DNA of 64,000 nucleotides. Source: Sphingopyxis sp. (GTDB lineage Bacteria > Pseudomonadota > Alphaproteobacteria > Sphingomonadales > Sphingomonadaceae). Under the pieces are notes generated by a model, which saw only the letters and a program-made list of their open reading frames with translations, had not been told where the DNA came from and did not search any database. A program made the translations under genes and the position numbers. Of this stretch, positions 1 through 9,200 are shown piece by piece (positions within the stretch are counted from its first letter, which is position 1; each line of letters starts with the position of its first letter). The DNA lies in assembly GCF_025869345.1 (NCBI RefSeq), contig NZ_JAOZVW010000030.1:3692-67691 (forward strand), in the 5' to 3' direction.

Positions 1-65
1 GCGCGCGGCCCCGCCCCCCCCAGCCGCGCGCGCCCCAATTTTCAAACGACAGAAAGGAACATGCG

Positions 66-677
66 TTGAAAAATCTTGCTCTCCCCCTCTCGCTCGGCGC
101 GTTGATCGCCGTCGGCACGGCGGCGCCCGCGGCGGCCCAGACCTTCGAGGGCCCCTATGTCGGGGCGCAGGCGGGCTGGAGCCAGAATCGGCTCGGCTCG
201 GTCGAGACCGACCTTGGCACCGCCACGATCGACGACAGCCGCGATGCGGCGACCGCCGGCATCTTCTTCGGCTATAATCTCCAGCCAACCGCCAAGGTCG
301 TGCTTTCGGCCGAAGGAGCGGTCAATTTCGGGTTCGACGACGACCTGTCGCGTGCGCAAAAGGACGCATCGGCCGCGATCAATCCCGAATATGGTTTCGA
401 CCTGGGCGTCCGCGCCGGTTACCTCGTGACCGACAAGACGCTCGTCTATGCGCGCGGCGGTTATGAGAATATCCGCACCAGGGTGCAGATCCTCGATCTC
501 GAAGGTCCGCGCCGCGGCAAGGACAATCTCGACGGTTGGTCGGTTGGCGGCGGCATCGAACGGGCTGTCACCGACCATATCTCGGCGCGCGTCGAATATC
601 GCTACAGCGACCTTGGCAGCGGCGGCACCAAATGGGATCGGCATCAAGTCCTGGCGGGCGTCGCCTGGAATTTTTGA
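66..677 (+). CDS. outer-membrane beta-barrel protein (OmpA/opacity-porin-like)
   Basis: A 203-residue protein with a signal peptide over about residues 1-24 (cleavage likely after AAPAAAQ) followed by alternating aromatic and glycine-rich strands such as GYNL, GGYEN and VEYRYSDLG. It ends in W-N-F, the terminal aromatic typical of barrels inserted by the BAM machinery. The start is TTG at 66: AAGGA lies just upstream and only this frame gives the signal peptide. An ATG at 61 opens a two-codon ORF (ATG CGT TGA) whose stop overlaps the TTG. The family is a small surface barrel; the ligand or role is unknown. It is followed after about 110 bases by an Rrf2 regulator and is probably a separate unit. 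Confidence 0.82.
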   Translation: MKNLALPLSLGALIAVGTAAPAAAQTFEGPYVGAQAGWSQNRLGSVETDLGTATIDDSRDAATAGIFFGYNLQPTAKVVLSAEGAVNFGFDDDLSRAQKDASAAINPEYGFDLGVRAGYLVTDKTLVYARGGYENIRTRVQILDLEGPRRGKDNLDGWSVGGGIERAVTDHISARVEYRYSDLGSGGTKWDRHQVLAGVAWNF

Positions 678-711
678 GGATCGCTCATCCTATCCGAAAA
701 CTGAATGTGGC

Positions 712-759
712 AGGCAAGGCAAGGCAAGGCAAGGCAAGGCAGGAATGTCTTGCCTTGCC
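712..759. repeat. six AGGCA tandem copies running into an inverted repeat
   Basis: Positions 712-741 are six perfect copies of AGGCA. The last copies form the left arm of an inverted repeat, GGCAAGGCA at 733-741 and TGCCTTGCC at 751-759, separated by nine bases. The right arm overlaps the -35 box of the promoter for the Rrf2 gene. It is therefore a good candidate for an autoregulatory operator, and the pentamer number could vary by slippage. The operator role is inference. Confidence 0.7.
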
Positions 760-778
760 AAACGCGGACAAATATACT
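750..778 (+). promoter_or_regulatory. sigma70-type promoter of the Rrf2 gene, near-leaderless
   Basis: TTGCCT at 750-755 and TATACT at 773-778 are separated by 17 bases. Transcription would begin at about 785-786, on or next to the ATG at 786. That predicts a leaderless or very short-leader mRNA, consistent with the absence of a Shine-Dalgarno sequence in front of either candidate ATG. Confidence 0.6.
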
Positions 779-785
779 CTGCGTT

Positions 786-1325
786 ATGGCGCACATGACC
801 GTAAGCGTGGAATATGGGCTGCATTGCCTGCTGGGCCTGATCGATGCGGGCGATGCGCCGCGCAGCGCCCGCGATCTGGCTCTCTTCCAGGGAATTTCGT
901 CGAGCTTCGCGGCCAAGATTTTTGCCAAGCTGGAAAAGGCGGGGATCGTGACGGCAGCGGAAGGCGTGCGCGGCGGGTATCGGCTCGCGCGGCCGGCCCA
1001 TGCGATCAGCGTGCTCGAACTGGTCGATGCGATCGAGGGGCGCAAACCCTTGTTCGACTGTCAAGACATACGCGGGCGTTGCGCTCTGTTCGAGGACGGC
1101 GCGCCCGAGTGGGCGACGCGCGGCGTGTGCTCGATCCATGCGGTCATGCTCAAGGCCGAAAAGGCAATGCGCGACACGCTGGCGAGCGAGACGCTGGCCG
1201 ACATTGGCGGCCGGCTCGAGCGCAAGGCCCCCGCCGAGTTCGGCGGCGACACCAAAGCCTGGTTCGACGCGCGACTCGCAAGACGGCGGTCGCGCCCGTC
1301 GCAAGCAGAGGATAGGCAAAGATGA
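786..1325 (+). CDS. Rrf2 family transcriptional regulator, probable Fe-S sensor
   Basis: A 179-residue winged-helix regulator. The N-terminal half matches Rrf2/IscR/NsrR proteins: TVSVEYGLHCLL, the helix-turn-helix around ISSSFAAKIFAKLEKAGIV and the wing VRGGYRLARP. Three cysteines, C92, C99 and C115, sit where family members bind an iron-sulfur cluster, so redox, nitric oxide or iron sensing is likely. The start at 786 (or ATG 795) is chosen because the family homology begins there; the frame is open to 705, but that part encodes the AGGCA repeat. Its stop overlaps the start of the next gene (ATGA), so it is probably co-transcribed with the two-component cluster. Confidence 0.88.
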   Translation: MAHMTVSVEYGLHCLLGLIDAGDAPRSARDLALFQGISSSFAAKIFAKLEKAGIVTAAEGVRGGYRLARPAHAISVLELVDAIEGRKPLFDCQDIRGRCALFEDGAPEWATRGVCSIHAVMLKAEKAMRDTLASETLADIGGRLERKAPAEFGGDTKAWFDARLARRRSRPSQAEDRQR

Positions 1326-1972
1326 TCCGACCGGCATGCGAGGAACAGCCGCCGCTCGTGCTGGTCGTCGACGACGATGAGGACGTTCGCACCGCAATCA
1401 GCGAGCTGATGTTATCGGTAGGGATAGAGGCCGAATGCTGCGCCTCGACCCGCGACCTCATCGAATCGCCGCTTCTCGATCGCGCGGGCTGTCTCGTCCT
1501 CGACGTACGAATGCCGGGCGCGAGCGGGCTCGACCTCCAGCAGCATCTGGCCTCTGCGGGTATTTCCAAACCCATCGTCTTCCTGACCGGGCACGGCGAC
1601 ATCCCCATGTCGGTGCAGGCGATGAAAGCCGGCGCGGTCGATTTTCTGACCAAGCCGGTCCGCGATCAGACCTTGCTCGATGCCGTAACCGCGGGGATCG
1701 AACGCGACATTGCCGAGCGTGCCAATGCGCAAATCGTCCATGAACAGGTCGAACGCTATGCGACGCTGACGCCGCGGGAAAGTCAGGTCATGCGCGAAGT
1801 CGCACTGGGGCGGCTGAACAAGCAGATCGCTTACGACCTAGGTATAACCGAGATCACTGTGAAGCTGCACCGCAGCAATGTGATGCGTAAAATGCAGGCC
1901 GCTTCGGTTGGCGAACTGATCCGCGCGTGGGAAAAATTGCCGGCGGAGGTGCGCGAACCGGCCCCGGCCTAG
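1322..1972 (+). CDS. FixJ/NarL-type two-component response regulator
   Basis: A 216-residue regulator with a receiver domain (about 10-125) and a LuxR-type helix-turn-helix (about 147-205). The acidic pocket is D17-D18-D19, the phosphoacceptor is D61 in LDVRMPG, T89 follows in FLTGHGD, and K111 is in LTKP. The DNA-binding part reads LTPRESQVM then NKQIAYDLGITEITVKLHR, typical of the FixJ branch. The ATG overlaps the Rrf2 stop. The partner kinases are most likely the two PAS kinases encoded just downstream. Confidence 0.92.
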   Translation: MIRPACEEQPPLVLVVDDDEDVRTAISELMLSVGIEAECCASTRDLIESPLLDRAGCLVLDVRMPGASGLDLQQHLASAGISKPIVFLTGHGDIPMSVQAMKAGAVDFLTKPVRDQTLLDAVTAGIERDIAERANAQIVHEQVERYATLTPRESQVMREVALGRLNKQIAYDLGITEITVKLHRSNVMRKMQAASVGELIRAWEKLPAEVREPAPA

Positions 1973-2057
1973 ACTTTGGTATGGTTATAATGGCTTACAA
2001 GCTGCGCGACATTGACCCCATCGGCCAGCGAGGCCGCGTGAAAGAGGATGCCGCCGC

Positions 2058-2447
2058 TTGTCCCATATGCCGACCGTCGCGATCGTGGACGATGACGAGG
2101 CCGTTCGCGAAGCCCTGGGCGACCTTCTGATGGTCTCGGGGCTCGCCTGCGAATGTTTCGAGGGCGCTGCCGAGTTTCTTGCGGCGCGCCGCGTCCGCCA
2201 ATTCGATTGCCTTGTGACCGACATTCGCATGCCGGGCATGTCAGGCATCGATTTGATCGAACGATTGCGCGACGAGCGCGCGGGATTGCCGGTGATCGTC
2301 CTATCGTCGGTGCTCGACGAAGCGACGCGTTCCCATGCCCTCGCGATCGGTGCGCGCGCGTGGCTCACCAAGCCCGTCACCGACGAGCATCTGCTGGGAG
2401 CGCTCGCGCAGGCAATCGCGAGTTCAGGTTCGAGCTCAAAGCGGTGA
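2058..2447 (+). CDS. single-domain response regulator (receiver only)
   Basis: A 129-residue stand-alone receiver. It has D11-D12-D13 for metal binding, D55 as phosphoacceptor in VTDIRMPG, S83/S84 in VLSS and K105 in LTKP. No output domain follows: after residue 120 the protein ends in a short Ser/Lys tail. Start TTG at 2058 is preferred over ATG 2067 because AGAGGA lies about nine bases before the TTG. Its stop overlaps the GTG start of the first kinase (GTGA), implying translational coupling. It may be a phosphate sink or a regulator of kinase choice. Confidence 0.85.
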   Translation: MSHMPTVAIVDDDEAVREALGDLLMVSGLACECFEGAAEFLAARRVRQFDCLVTDIRMPGMSGIDLIERLRDERAGLPVIVLSSVLDEATRSHALAIGARAWLTKPVTDEHLLGALAQAIASSGSSSKR

Positions 2448-4477
2448 CGGCGACCCTCCTCGACCCGCTTGAGAGCGATGTGGAGGGCATCGCGGAACTC
2501 GCATCGGAGAGCATCGTCATCCTCGATCCCGCCGGGATCATACGCTATTGGAACCCGGCCGCCGAGCGCCTGTTCGGCTGGCCCGCACTCGCCGTTTGCG
2601 GGACCGATGGCGCCCAGCTGTCGCCCGCGCCAGGCGACGAGGCGAACGCCTGGTCGCAATTGCTTCAGGAAGGCGCGTGGGAGGGACGTGTTCGGCGCCG
2701 CACGCGCGACGGCGACGTGCGGGTCGCAAGGGTCCGGCGGCATCTGCGCTATGACGGCGCCGGAACGCTGCGCGACGTCGTCGAATATGCCCGCGCAGAG
2801 CCCGAGGCACCAGGCTGGGCGGGAGCGCACGACCGAGTCCCGGATCGGTCGATGGCGGCGAGTTGGGAAATCGACGTCGCGCCCGCCGCCGACATCCTCG
2901 CTCGTCTCGCACCCCGCGCGCCCGGCGCCGACACGTCCGAGCGCGACGAACTTCTCCACGGGCTCGTCAATGCCGCGCGGATCGTCGAGGTCAACGATCG
3001 GACCGCGAGGCTGGTTGGCGGCAATCGCGGGCGGGCCCTGATGGCCGGGCAGTCGGTCGCGGCTTTCTGGCCTCTCGAAAGTCGGACGATCCTTGCGAAT
3101 CTCATCCTCGAGGCACGCGCCGACCGCGAAGGCCGCAGCGTCCAGCGCCGCCTCGCCTCCGATGGCATCCTGCGCGATCCCCTCGTTACCGTATGGCGCG
3201 CGGGCGACGATCGACCGGACCGGTTGTTCGTTGCCGTCGACGGCGCAGCCGACGACGATCGATCCTACCTCTATCTGCGCGCGAGCGAGGCGCGCTACCG
3301 CAAGCTCATTCACTATATGCCGGTCGCGCTCTGGCAGGTCGATGCGAGCCACATGGGCAAGATATACGCCCAGCTGCGCTCGCGCGGTGTCACTGACTTT
3401 GCAGGACATCTCGACGATCACCCTGAACTCGTCGAATTCGCAGCGGCGAGCGTTCCGGTCACCGACGTCAATCGATGCGCGATCGAACTCGTCGGCGGCG
3501 CCAGCGTACAGGACTTAATCCGGCCTGTCGGATATCTGTTCGCCGAAAGCCCGGACTCGCTGCGCCGCGTCATGATCGGGCGATTCAGCGGGCGCAAGAA
3601 TTACAGCGAATATATGAAGATACGCGCGCTTGACGGCCGCCTGCTCGACGTCCGCTTTTCGGTCACCTATCCCGAGCCGCTGCTCGAACTCGACACGACA
3701 ATTTTCAGCCTCGAAGATGTGACGGAACGCCTCCGCATCGAGACCGAGCTCCGACAGCTGCAGGCTGATTTTAGCCACGCCGCGCGCATCTCGACCCTCG
3801 GCGAGCTGACCAGTTCGATCGCCCATGAAGTCAATCAACCGCTGGCGGCAATCATGACGAATGCCGAGACGAGCCTTCGCTGGCTGGCGCGCGACGAACC
3901 CGACATCGGCAAGGTCGCGCAGCTGACAACGCGGATCGCGACGAGCGCGCGCCGCGCCGACGATATCGTGCGCCGCATTCGCAGCATGGCCGTCAAGCAG
4001 GCACCCGAACCGGTACCGATCGCGCTCAACGACCTCGTGCAGGAAAGCCTCCTCTTCGTCCGCCACGAGATCGAAACACGCGGCATTCGTGTGACGACAT
4101 CCTATGCACGCCGCGTTCCGAAAATCGTCGGCGATCGCATCCAGCTCCAACAAGTCATCGTCAACCTGCTGATCAATGCGGCGCAGGCGGTCGAGGCATC
4201 GTGCGAGGCCGATAGGGAAATCCATATTGCAACGAGGGCGGGCTTAAAAGGCGAAGCCCTGTTTACTTTGCGCGACCGGGGACCGGGAATCGACCCAGAT
4301 CATCTCGGCCATATCTTCGACGGCTTCTTCACCACGAAGCCGCAAGGGATGGGAATCGGCCTCGCGATCTGCCGATCGATCGTCGCGGCGCACGGCGGAG
4401 GAGTGTCAGCCTCCAACCATCCAGAAGGCGGCGCGGAATTTCGCGTCCGCTTGCCACCCGCGCGCCAGGCATCATGA
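2444..4477 (+). CDS. PAS-domain sensor histidine kinase (first of a tandem pair)
   Basis: A 677-residue cytoplasmic kinase with no obvious membrane segment. An N-terminal PAS domain (about 12-100) includes SIVILDPAGIIRYWNPAAERLFGW, more PAS-like sequence follows through about residue 440, then a dimerisation/phosphoacceptor region with H461 in SSIAHEVNQPL and a HATPase_c domain with N box VNLLINAAQAV, G1 DRGPGIDP and G2 GMGIGLAI. The start is GTG 2444, inside the stop of the receiver gene; the open frame extends further upstream, but that part overlaps the receiver gene out of frame. It probably phosphorylates the FixJ-like regulator. The signal is unknown. Confidence 0.87.
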   Translation: MTATLLDPLESDVEGIAELASESIVILDPAGIIRYWNPAAERLFGWPALAVCGTDGAQLSPAPGDEANAWSQLLQEGAWEGRVRRRTRDGDVRVARVRRHLRYDGAGTLRDVVEYARAEPEAPGWAGAHDRVPDRSMAASWEIDVAPAADILARLAPRAPGADTSERDELLHGLVNAARIVEVNDRTARLVGGNRGRALMAGQSVAAFWPLESRTILANLILEARADREGRSVQRRLASDGILRDPLVTVWRAGDDRPDRLFVAVDGAADDDRSYLYLRASEARYRKLIHYMPVALWQVDASHMGKIYAQLRSRGVTDFAGHLDDHPELVEFAAASVPVTDVNRCAIELVGGASVQDLIRPVGYLFAESPDSLRRVMIGRFSGRKNYSEYMKIRALDGRLLDVRFSVTYPEPLLELDTTIFSLEDVTERLRIETELRQLQADFSHAARISTLGELTSSIAHEVNQPLAAIMTNAETSLRWLARDEPDIGKVAQLTTRIATSARRADDIVRRIRSMAVKQAPEPVPIALNDLVQESLLFVRHEIETRGIRVTTSYARRVPKIVGDRIQLQQVIVNLLINAAQAVEASCEADREIHIATRAGLKGEALFTLRDRGPGIDPDHLGHIFDGFFTTKPQGMGIGLAICRSIVAAHGGGVSASNHPEGGAEFRVRLPPARQAS

Positions 4478-6327
4478 TCGAACCGGCTGGCCTGTTCGCC
4501 GGTCTGGCAATCGGCGTTGCGATGGGCGCGCTTGCGTGGCGGCGCCATGCCGAACCCCATATCCATGCGGACGAGGCGATTCATCCCGGCGACCGCCAAG
4601 CCATTGCACAGGCCGAAGCACGCGCCTTTTGCAGCGGCGTACCGCAGGTCGTCAGCTACCGCCAGCGCTCGCCAAGGCACGGATGGCGATGGCACAAATA
4701 TCGTGCCGAACCTGCCTATTCCTCCAATGTCACCGTACGCCCCTTGGTTCACGACCCGCACGAAGACTGGGCGCTCGCCACCTCGCTCGGGGAAACCGGC
4801 GATGCGGTAAACGCCGCGAAGATCATCGAAGACGTCTACGGCTCTGCGTTCGCCTTCGACGCCGAGGGACGCTTCACCTATGCGACCCCCATGGCCCAGA
4901 CATCGCTTGCGATGACATTGGACGATTTCAACGAGCCGCTGAGCGACGCGGCTTTCCTCGACGGCGGTGACCTTGGCTGGAAGAAGGGCGTGCATCCGGC
5001 AGACTATGACGGCGCTTCTGCCGAGCTGCGCCGCTGCATGCGCAGCGGGACACCGTTCAACTACGAATATCGCGTGCTGCGGGCAACCGGCGAATATGTT
5101 TGGCACCGCTTCGCGATCCGCCCTGCACGCGCCGACGACGGCCGCGTTACGGGTTGGTACGGCACGGGTTTCGACGTCGATGTCTTCCGCCGGACCGACG
5201 CCGCCCTGCACGAGAGCGAGCGCTCCCTGCGCGAACTGCTCGAGACTGCGCCCGCTCTTATCTGGTGCATGACGCCGTCGGGCCGGCCGATCTACTTCAG
5301 CCGCCACATGCGCGAATTCCTCGGCTTCGACGTCGCGGCGAAGGACGAACCCGATGTTCCGCGATTGCAAAGCCTGTTGGGCGCCATCATCCATCCCGAC
5401 GATCTCGACCGCGTAAACGAACGTCTCGATCATTCGCTGCGCACGGGCGCGCCCTATGCGCTCACCCATCGGCAGCGCCGCTTCGACGGGACATTTCGCT
5501 GGGTCGAAACGCGGCTCGCCGCCATGCGCGACGAAGCCGGCGAAATTGTGCAGTGGAACGGCGTTTGTCTCGATATCGACGACCAGATCCGCGCGCAGGA
5601 TGAGCTCCGGCAAGCGCAGGATAAACTCGCGAAAGCCGGCGAGGCGGCGAGCCTCGCCCAGCTCTCGGCATCGATCGCGCATGAGGTCAATCAGCCGCTC
5701 GCCGCCATCATGACCAACGCCCAGGCTTGCCAGCGGTGGCTGGCCGGCGACGAACCGAACATCGCCCGCGCGCGGGGCATCGTTGACCGGATCGTGCGAA
5801 GCGCCGAATCCGCAGCCGACATCGTCAGCCATATTCGTGCCCTTTTCCAAAAGAGCGCCGGTCCGCGCCGATCCACCGACCTCGGCGCGCTGGTCGGCGA
5901 AGTGCGAGACCTTCTCGCCGAGCCCTTCGCGCAAAGTCGAACATCTCTCGACATTCGGCTCGCCCCCGGCCTTCCACCCGTCGCGATCGATGCGGTCCAG
6001 ATCCAGCAGGTTTTCGTCAACATCCTGCGCAACGCGATCGAGGCAATGGCTGCGAGCCCGGAGGGCAGCCGAAAGTTACGGCTGGAAGGAGCCGTTGAGC
6101 GCGGTCGCATACGGATCGATATCGCCGACACGGGGCCAGGCCTTGCCGACCCCGATCACGCGTTGGAAGCCTTCTTCACGACCAAGGTGCACGGCATGGG
6201 AATGGGTCTCGCCATCTGCCGCTCGATCGTCGAAGCGCACGGCGGCCCACTCCGAGCCAACAACGTCGAACCCACGGGCGCGCGCTTCACCTTCACCCTT
6301 CCAATAGCGAAGGGCGGCGAGGACTAG
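4474..6327 (+). CDS. PAS-domain sensor histidine kinase (second of the pair)
   Basis: A 617-residue kinase. Residues 6-24 form one possible membrane helix (LFAGLAIGVAMGALAW). Two PAS regions follow (about 105-235 and 240-380), the second ending in the PAC-like FRWVETRLAAMRDEAG and WNGVCLDIDD. H403 lies in SASIAHEVNQPL, and the ATPase domain has VNILRNAIEAMA, DTGPGL and GMGMGLAI. The transmitter halves of this kinase and the previous one are strikingly alike, with identical IAHEVNQPLAAIMTNA blocks, so they arose by duplication and then acquired different sensor parts. The ATG overlaps the stop of the first kinase. Confidence 0.87.
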   Translation: MIEPAGLFAGLAIGVAMGALAWRRHAEPHIHADEAIHPGDRQAIAQAEARAFCSGVPQVVSYRQRSPRHGWRWHKYRAEPAYSSNVTVRPLVHDPHEDWALATSLGETGDAVNAAKIIEDVYGSAFAFDAEGRFTYATPMAQTSLAMTLDDFNEPLSDAAFLDGGDLGWKKGVHPADYDGASAELRRCMRSGTPFNYEYRVLRATGEYVWHRFAIRPARADDGRVTGWYGTGFDVDVFRRTDAALHESERSLRELLETAPALIWCMTPSGRPIYFSRHMREFLGFDVAAKDEPDVPRLQSLLGAIIHPDDLDRVNERLDHSLRTGAPYALTHRQRRFDGTFRWVETRLAAMRDEAGEIVQWNGVCLDIDDQIRAQDELRQAQDKLAKAGEAASLAQLSASIAHEVNQPLAAIMTNAQACQRWLAGDEPNIARARGIVDRIVRSAESAADIVSHIRALFQKSAGPRRSTDLGALVGEVRDLLAEPFAQSRTSLDIRLAPGLPPVAIDAVQIQQVFVNILRNAIEAMAASPEGSRKLRLEGAVERGRIRIDIADTGPGLADPDHALEAFFTTKVHGMGMGLAICRSIVEAHGGPLRANNVEPTGARFTFTLPIAKGGED

Positions 6328-6469
6328 TCGCCAACCTGCCTCGACCTTGGCATAGTCGCAGCGCATCCCCCGTATAATCGCGCTGCCGCCCGAAATCCTT
6401 ATCCCAAATGGGCCGATCCCGTCCCGGGCATCCCGTATACGGCATCGGTTCGACGCGAAGGATCACAGC

Positions 6470-7441
6470 ATGCCCATACTTCAGGATTTCATGATCGGTC
6501 GCCGGGCGCTCGTCGCCGCCGGTGGCGCGGCGACGCTTGCAGGCGGCCTGGGCTGGTCGGCTGTCAGCCTTGGCACAATCCCCCCGAAAGCTCACAAAGG
6601 AGCCGATCCCATGACTTATATCACTGCCAGTGACGGCGCGCAGATTTTCTACAAGGACTGGGGGCCGCGCGATGCGCAGCCGCTCGTCTTCCATCACGGC
6701 TGGCCGCTCACGGCCGACGAGTGGGACAACCAGCTGCTCTTCTTCCTCTCTCAGGGCTACCGCGTGATTGCCCACGACCGGCGTGGTCACGGCCGCTCGA
6801 CGCAGACCGATCACGGCAACGAGATGGACACCTATGCCGCCGACGTCGCGGCGCTGGTCGCTTCGCTCGACCTCAAGGGCGCGGTACACATCGGCCATTC
6901 GACCGGCGGCGGCGAAGCTGCGCATTATGCCGCACGCGCCAAAGCCGGAACGATCGCAAAGCTGATTCTCGTCGGCGCAGTTCCGCCAGTCATGGTGAAG
7001 AAGGCCAGCAACCCCGGCGGTCTTCCCGTCGAGGTGTTCGACGGGTTCCGCAAGGCACTGGCCGAGGACCGGTCGCAATTCTACCTCGATATCGCCTCGG
7101 GCCCTTTCTATGGCTTCAACCGCGACGGCGCGAAGGTCAGCCAGGGCCTGATCCAGAACTGGTGGCGGCAAGGCATGGTCGGCAGCGCCAAGGCCCACTA
7201 CGACTGCATCAAGGCGTTTTCCGAAACCGACTTCACCGAAGATCTGAAGAAGATTGCGGTCCCTACGCTGGTCATGCACGGCACCGACGATCAGGTCGTG
7301 CCGTTCGCGGACTCCGCCCCGCTCTCGGCGAAGCTGCTCGCGAAGGGGACGCTGAAGGCTTATGAAGGTTATCCGCACGGCATGGCCGCGACCCATGCCG
7401 ATGTGATCAACAAGGATATGTTGGCCTTCATCCGGAGCTGA
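6470..7441 (+). CDS. alpha/beta hydrolase, non-haem chloroperoxidase/arylesterase type
   Basis: A 323-residue hydrolase. The catalytic triad is visible: S144 in GHSTGGG, D273 in GTDDQVV and H303 in YPHGM, together with the oxyanion segment [11 protein letters not shown]. This is the pattern of the non-haem chloroperoxidase/perhydrolase family, whose natural substrates are esters or lactones. An N-terminal extension of about 47 residues carries an arginine pair followed by a hydrophobic stretch ([20 protein letters not shown]), compatible with Tat export. If instead translation began at the internal ATG 6611 (MTYITASDG), the protein would be cytoplasmic and of usual family length. It follows the kinase cluster and may be one of its targets. 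Confidence 0.85.
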   Translation: MPILQDFMIGRRALVAAGGAATLAGGLGWSAVSLGTIPPKAHKGADPMTYITASDGAQIFYKDWGPRDAQPLVFHHGWPLTADEWDNQLLFFLSQGYRVIAHDRRGHGRSTQTDHGNEMDTYAADVAALVASLDLKGAVHIGHSTGGGEAAHYAARAKAGTIAKLILVGAVPPVMVKKASNPGGLPVEVFDGFRKALAEDRSQFYLDIASGPFYGFNRDGAKVSQGLIQNWWRQGMVGSAKAHYDCIKAFSETDFTEDLKKIAVPTLVMHGTDDQVVPFADSAPLSAKLLAKGTLKAYEGYPHGMAATHADVINKDMLAFIRS

Positions 7442-7450
7442 TGGGAAAAT

Positions 7451-7478
7451 CCGGGACGGATCGCGCCGTCCGTCCCGG
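7451..7478. terminator. bidirectional terminator between convergent genes
   Basis: A perfect 10-bp stem, CCGGGACGGA at 7451-7460 and TCCGTCCCGG at 7469-7478, with an eight-base loop. It lies between the hydrolase (plus) and the LOG-type gene (minus). The T-tract is weak on the plus side, so efficiency is uncertain. Confidence 0.65.
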
Positions 7479-7497
7479 TTCCATTGCGGCGATCCGG

Positions 7498-8106
7498 CTA
7501 TCTGTCGGGGCGGCCTACCCACTTCCCGACTGCCGGCGCACGATATCGCGCTATCGTCTGCAACAGACATGCCGGATCATCCTCGACGATCAGCATCTCG
7601 CGGTGAATAGGCTTCAGAAAGCCCTGTCCGACGACATGATCGAGGAAGGTGAGCAGCCCGTCGTAAAAGCCAAGGCCGTTGAGCAGGGCGCACGGCTTCG
7701 CATGGGTCCCAAGCTGCGCCCAGGTCCAGACCTCGAACAGTTCCTCGAGCGTGCCTATCCCGCCCGGCAGCGCGATAAAGCCATCCGACAGATCCGCCAT
7801 CAGCGCCTTGCGCTCATGCATCGAGCTTACAATGCGCAGCTCGGTCAACCCGCGATGCGCGACCTCCTTTTCGACCAGCGCCTGCGGGATGACGCCAATG
7901 ACCTGGCCACCGCCCGCCAGCACGGCATCGGCGACGGCGCCCATCAGGCCGACAGCCGCGCCGCCATAGACCAGGGCGATGCCGCTCCGTGCCAGCTGCT
8001 CGCCAAGGCGCCGCGCAGCGCATTCATAGGCCGGCGAGATTCCGGTGCTCGACCCGGAAAAAACGCAAAGCCGGCGCGGCGACTCCTGCTTGAGCGCGGG
8101 GCTCAT
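7498..8106 (-). CDS. LOG-type nucleoside 5'-monophosphate phosphoribohydrolase (TIGR00730 family)
   Basis: A 202-residue Rossmann-fold protein. It carries FSGSS near the N-terminus, YGGAAVGLMG and the family signature PGGIGTLEELFE with its catalytic arginine/glutamate region. Enzymes of this family cleave cytokinin riboside or purine nucleotide monophosphates to base plus ribose 5-phosphate. The start is ATG at 8106, which overlaps the stop of the SDR gene (ATGA); the frame extends further upstream, but homology begins with RRLCVFSGSS. It is in an operon with the SDR gene. The physiological substrate in bacteria is uncertain. Confidence 0.87.
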   Translation of the reverse strand: MSPALKQESPRRLCVFSGSSTGISPAYECAARRLGEQLARSGIALVYGGAAVGLMGAVADAVLAGGGQVIGVIPQALVEKEVAHRGLTELRIVSSMHERKALMADLSDGFIALPGGIGTLEELFEVWTWAQLGTHAKPCALLNGLGFYDGLLTFLDHVVGQGFLKPIHREMLIVEDDPACLLQTIARYRAPAVGKWVGRPDR

Positions 8107-9089
8107 CAGCAATATCCGGGCTGACGGATATCGAGCAACCGGGCGCTTTCGTGCCACAGCGCTTCGGCTGTGTCGGGGTCGACGGCGAAAGGACGCACAC
8201 CAGGCCCGCCGAGTTCGCCGTCCGCCTCGATGAAAGCAATGTCGCAGTCTTCACAATAGACCCCGCCGAAACTCGCCAGAGCGGGCGACGTGGCGCACCA
8301 GATCGTCGTGGCGGCGCCTTGCTGCGGACTCTTGAGGTCGCGCCGCGGATCGACAACGGCCGTGCCGTCCGGATGCACCGCGCCAAACTGCTCAATCTCC
8401 TCCCGGCTCAAGTGACGCGCAAGCGGTCCCAGTATCGAACCGGGATGGACGGAAAAGGCGCGAATGCCGTGCTCCGCGCCGCGCGCGTCGAGCGCGACGG
8501 CGAAGAGGGCGTTTGCCGTCTTGGCCTGGCCGTACGCCAACCATTTGTCGTAGGCGCGGCGCCGGAAATCGAGATCTGACAGGTCGAGTCCGCCAAGTTG
8601 GTGCGCGCGCGACGACAGGACGACCACGCGCGCGCCGCCGGCTGCACCGCGAAGCCGCGGCCAGAGCGCGGCGGTCAGACGAAAATGACCGAGATGATTA
8701 GTCGCGAACTGACCTTCCCGCCCCGCGGGGTCGCGAAACAGCGGGGTCGCCATGACTCCGGCGCTCAGGATCAGGAGATCGAGCGCGCGACCGCTCTCCT
8801 CAAAGCCGGACGCGAAGGCTGTGATCGACAATGGGTCGAGAAGGTCCATCGCGGCGACTTCGACGTTTGGCATATCGTGGAAAACTTGCCGGGCCGCGCT
8901 CGCATTGCGTGCCGGCACGACAACATGAGCGCCTTTCAAAGCGAGTATCTTGACCGTCTCAAAGCCCAGATTCGATGCGCCGCCCGTGACGATCGCGGAC
9001 TTCCCTGTAAGATCGACGCCATCGGCGACATCAGCGGCGGTCGTGAACGGGCCGAAGGGCGTATCAAGCGGCAATTGCACAGCAGTCAT
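8106..9089 (-). CDS. short-chain dehydrogenase/reductase
   Basis: A 327-residue SDR. The cofactor site TGGASNLGFE (TGxxxGxG) lies near residue 35, the NAG-like motif is replaced by LSAGVMA, the catalytic serine is in VVLSSRAHQ, and YGQAKTANALF supplies the YxxxK pair. The C-terminal half resembles the retinol dehydrogenase/WW-domain oxidoreductase-like group, and YCEDCDIAF near the end is typical of that group in bacteria. Substrate is unknown. It is first in a two-gene operon with the LOG-type gene. Confidence 0.86.
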   Translation of the reverse strand: MTAVQLPLDTPFGPFTTAADVADGVDLTGKSAIVTGGASNLGFETVKILALKGAHVVVPARNASAARQVFHDMPNVEVAAMDLLDPLSITAFASGFEESGRALDLLILSAGVMATPLFRDPAGREGQFATNHLGHFRLTAALWPRLRGAAGGARVVVLSSRAHQLGGLDLSDLDFRRRAYDKWLAYGQAKTANALFAVALDARGAEHGIRAFSVHPGSILGPLARHLSREEIEQFGAVHPDGTAVVDPRRDLKSPQQGAATTIWCATSPALASFGGVYCEDCDIAFIEADGELGGPGVRPFAVDPDTAEALWHESARLLDIRQPGYC

Positions 9090-9200
9090 GGAGAGTTCCT
9101 GTTCGATAGGGGACGACGGGCCGCAATTGCGCCCGCGGGAAAAATGTCGGTCGAGAATGAGTGAGGCGCACGACCATCGCGGAGCCCGGCAAAGCGCCCC

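Noticed and set aside
66-647. long reverse-strand frame opposite the outer-membrane protein
   Set aside because: Its composition is the mirror of the barrel gene, with no homology or ribosome-binding site; a shadow frame as is usual in high-GC DNA.
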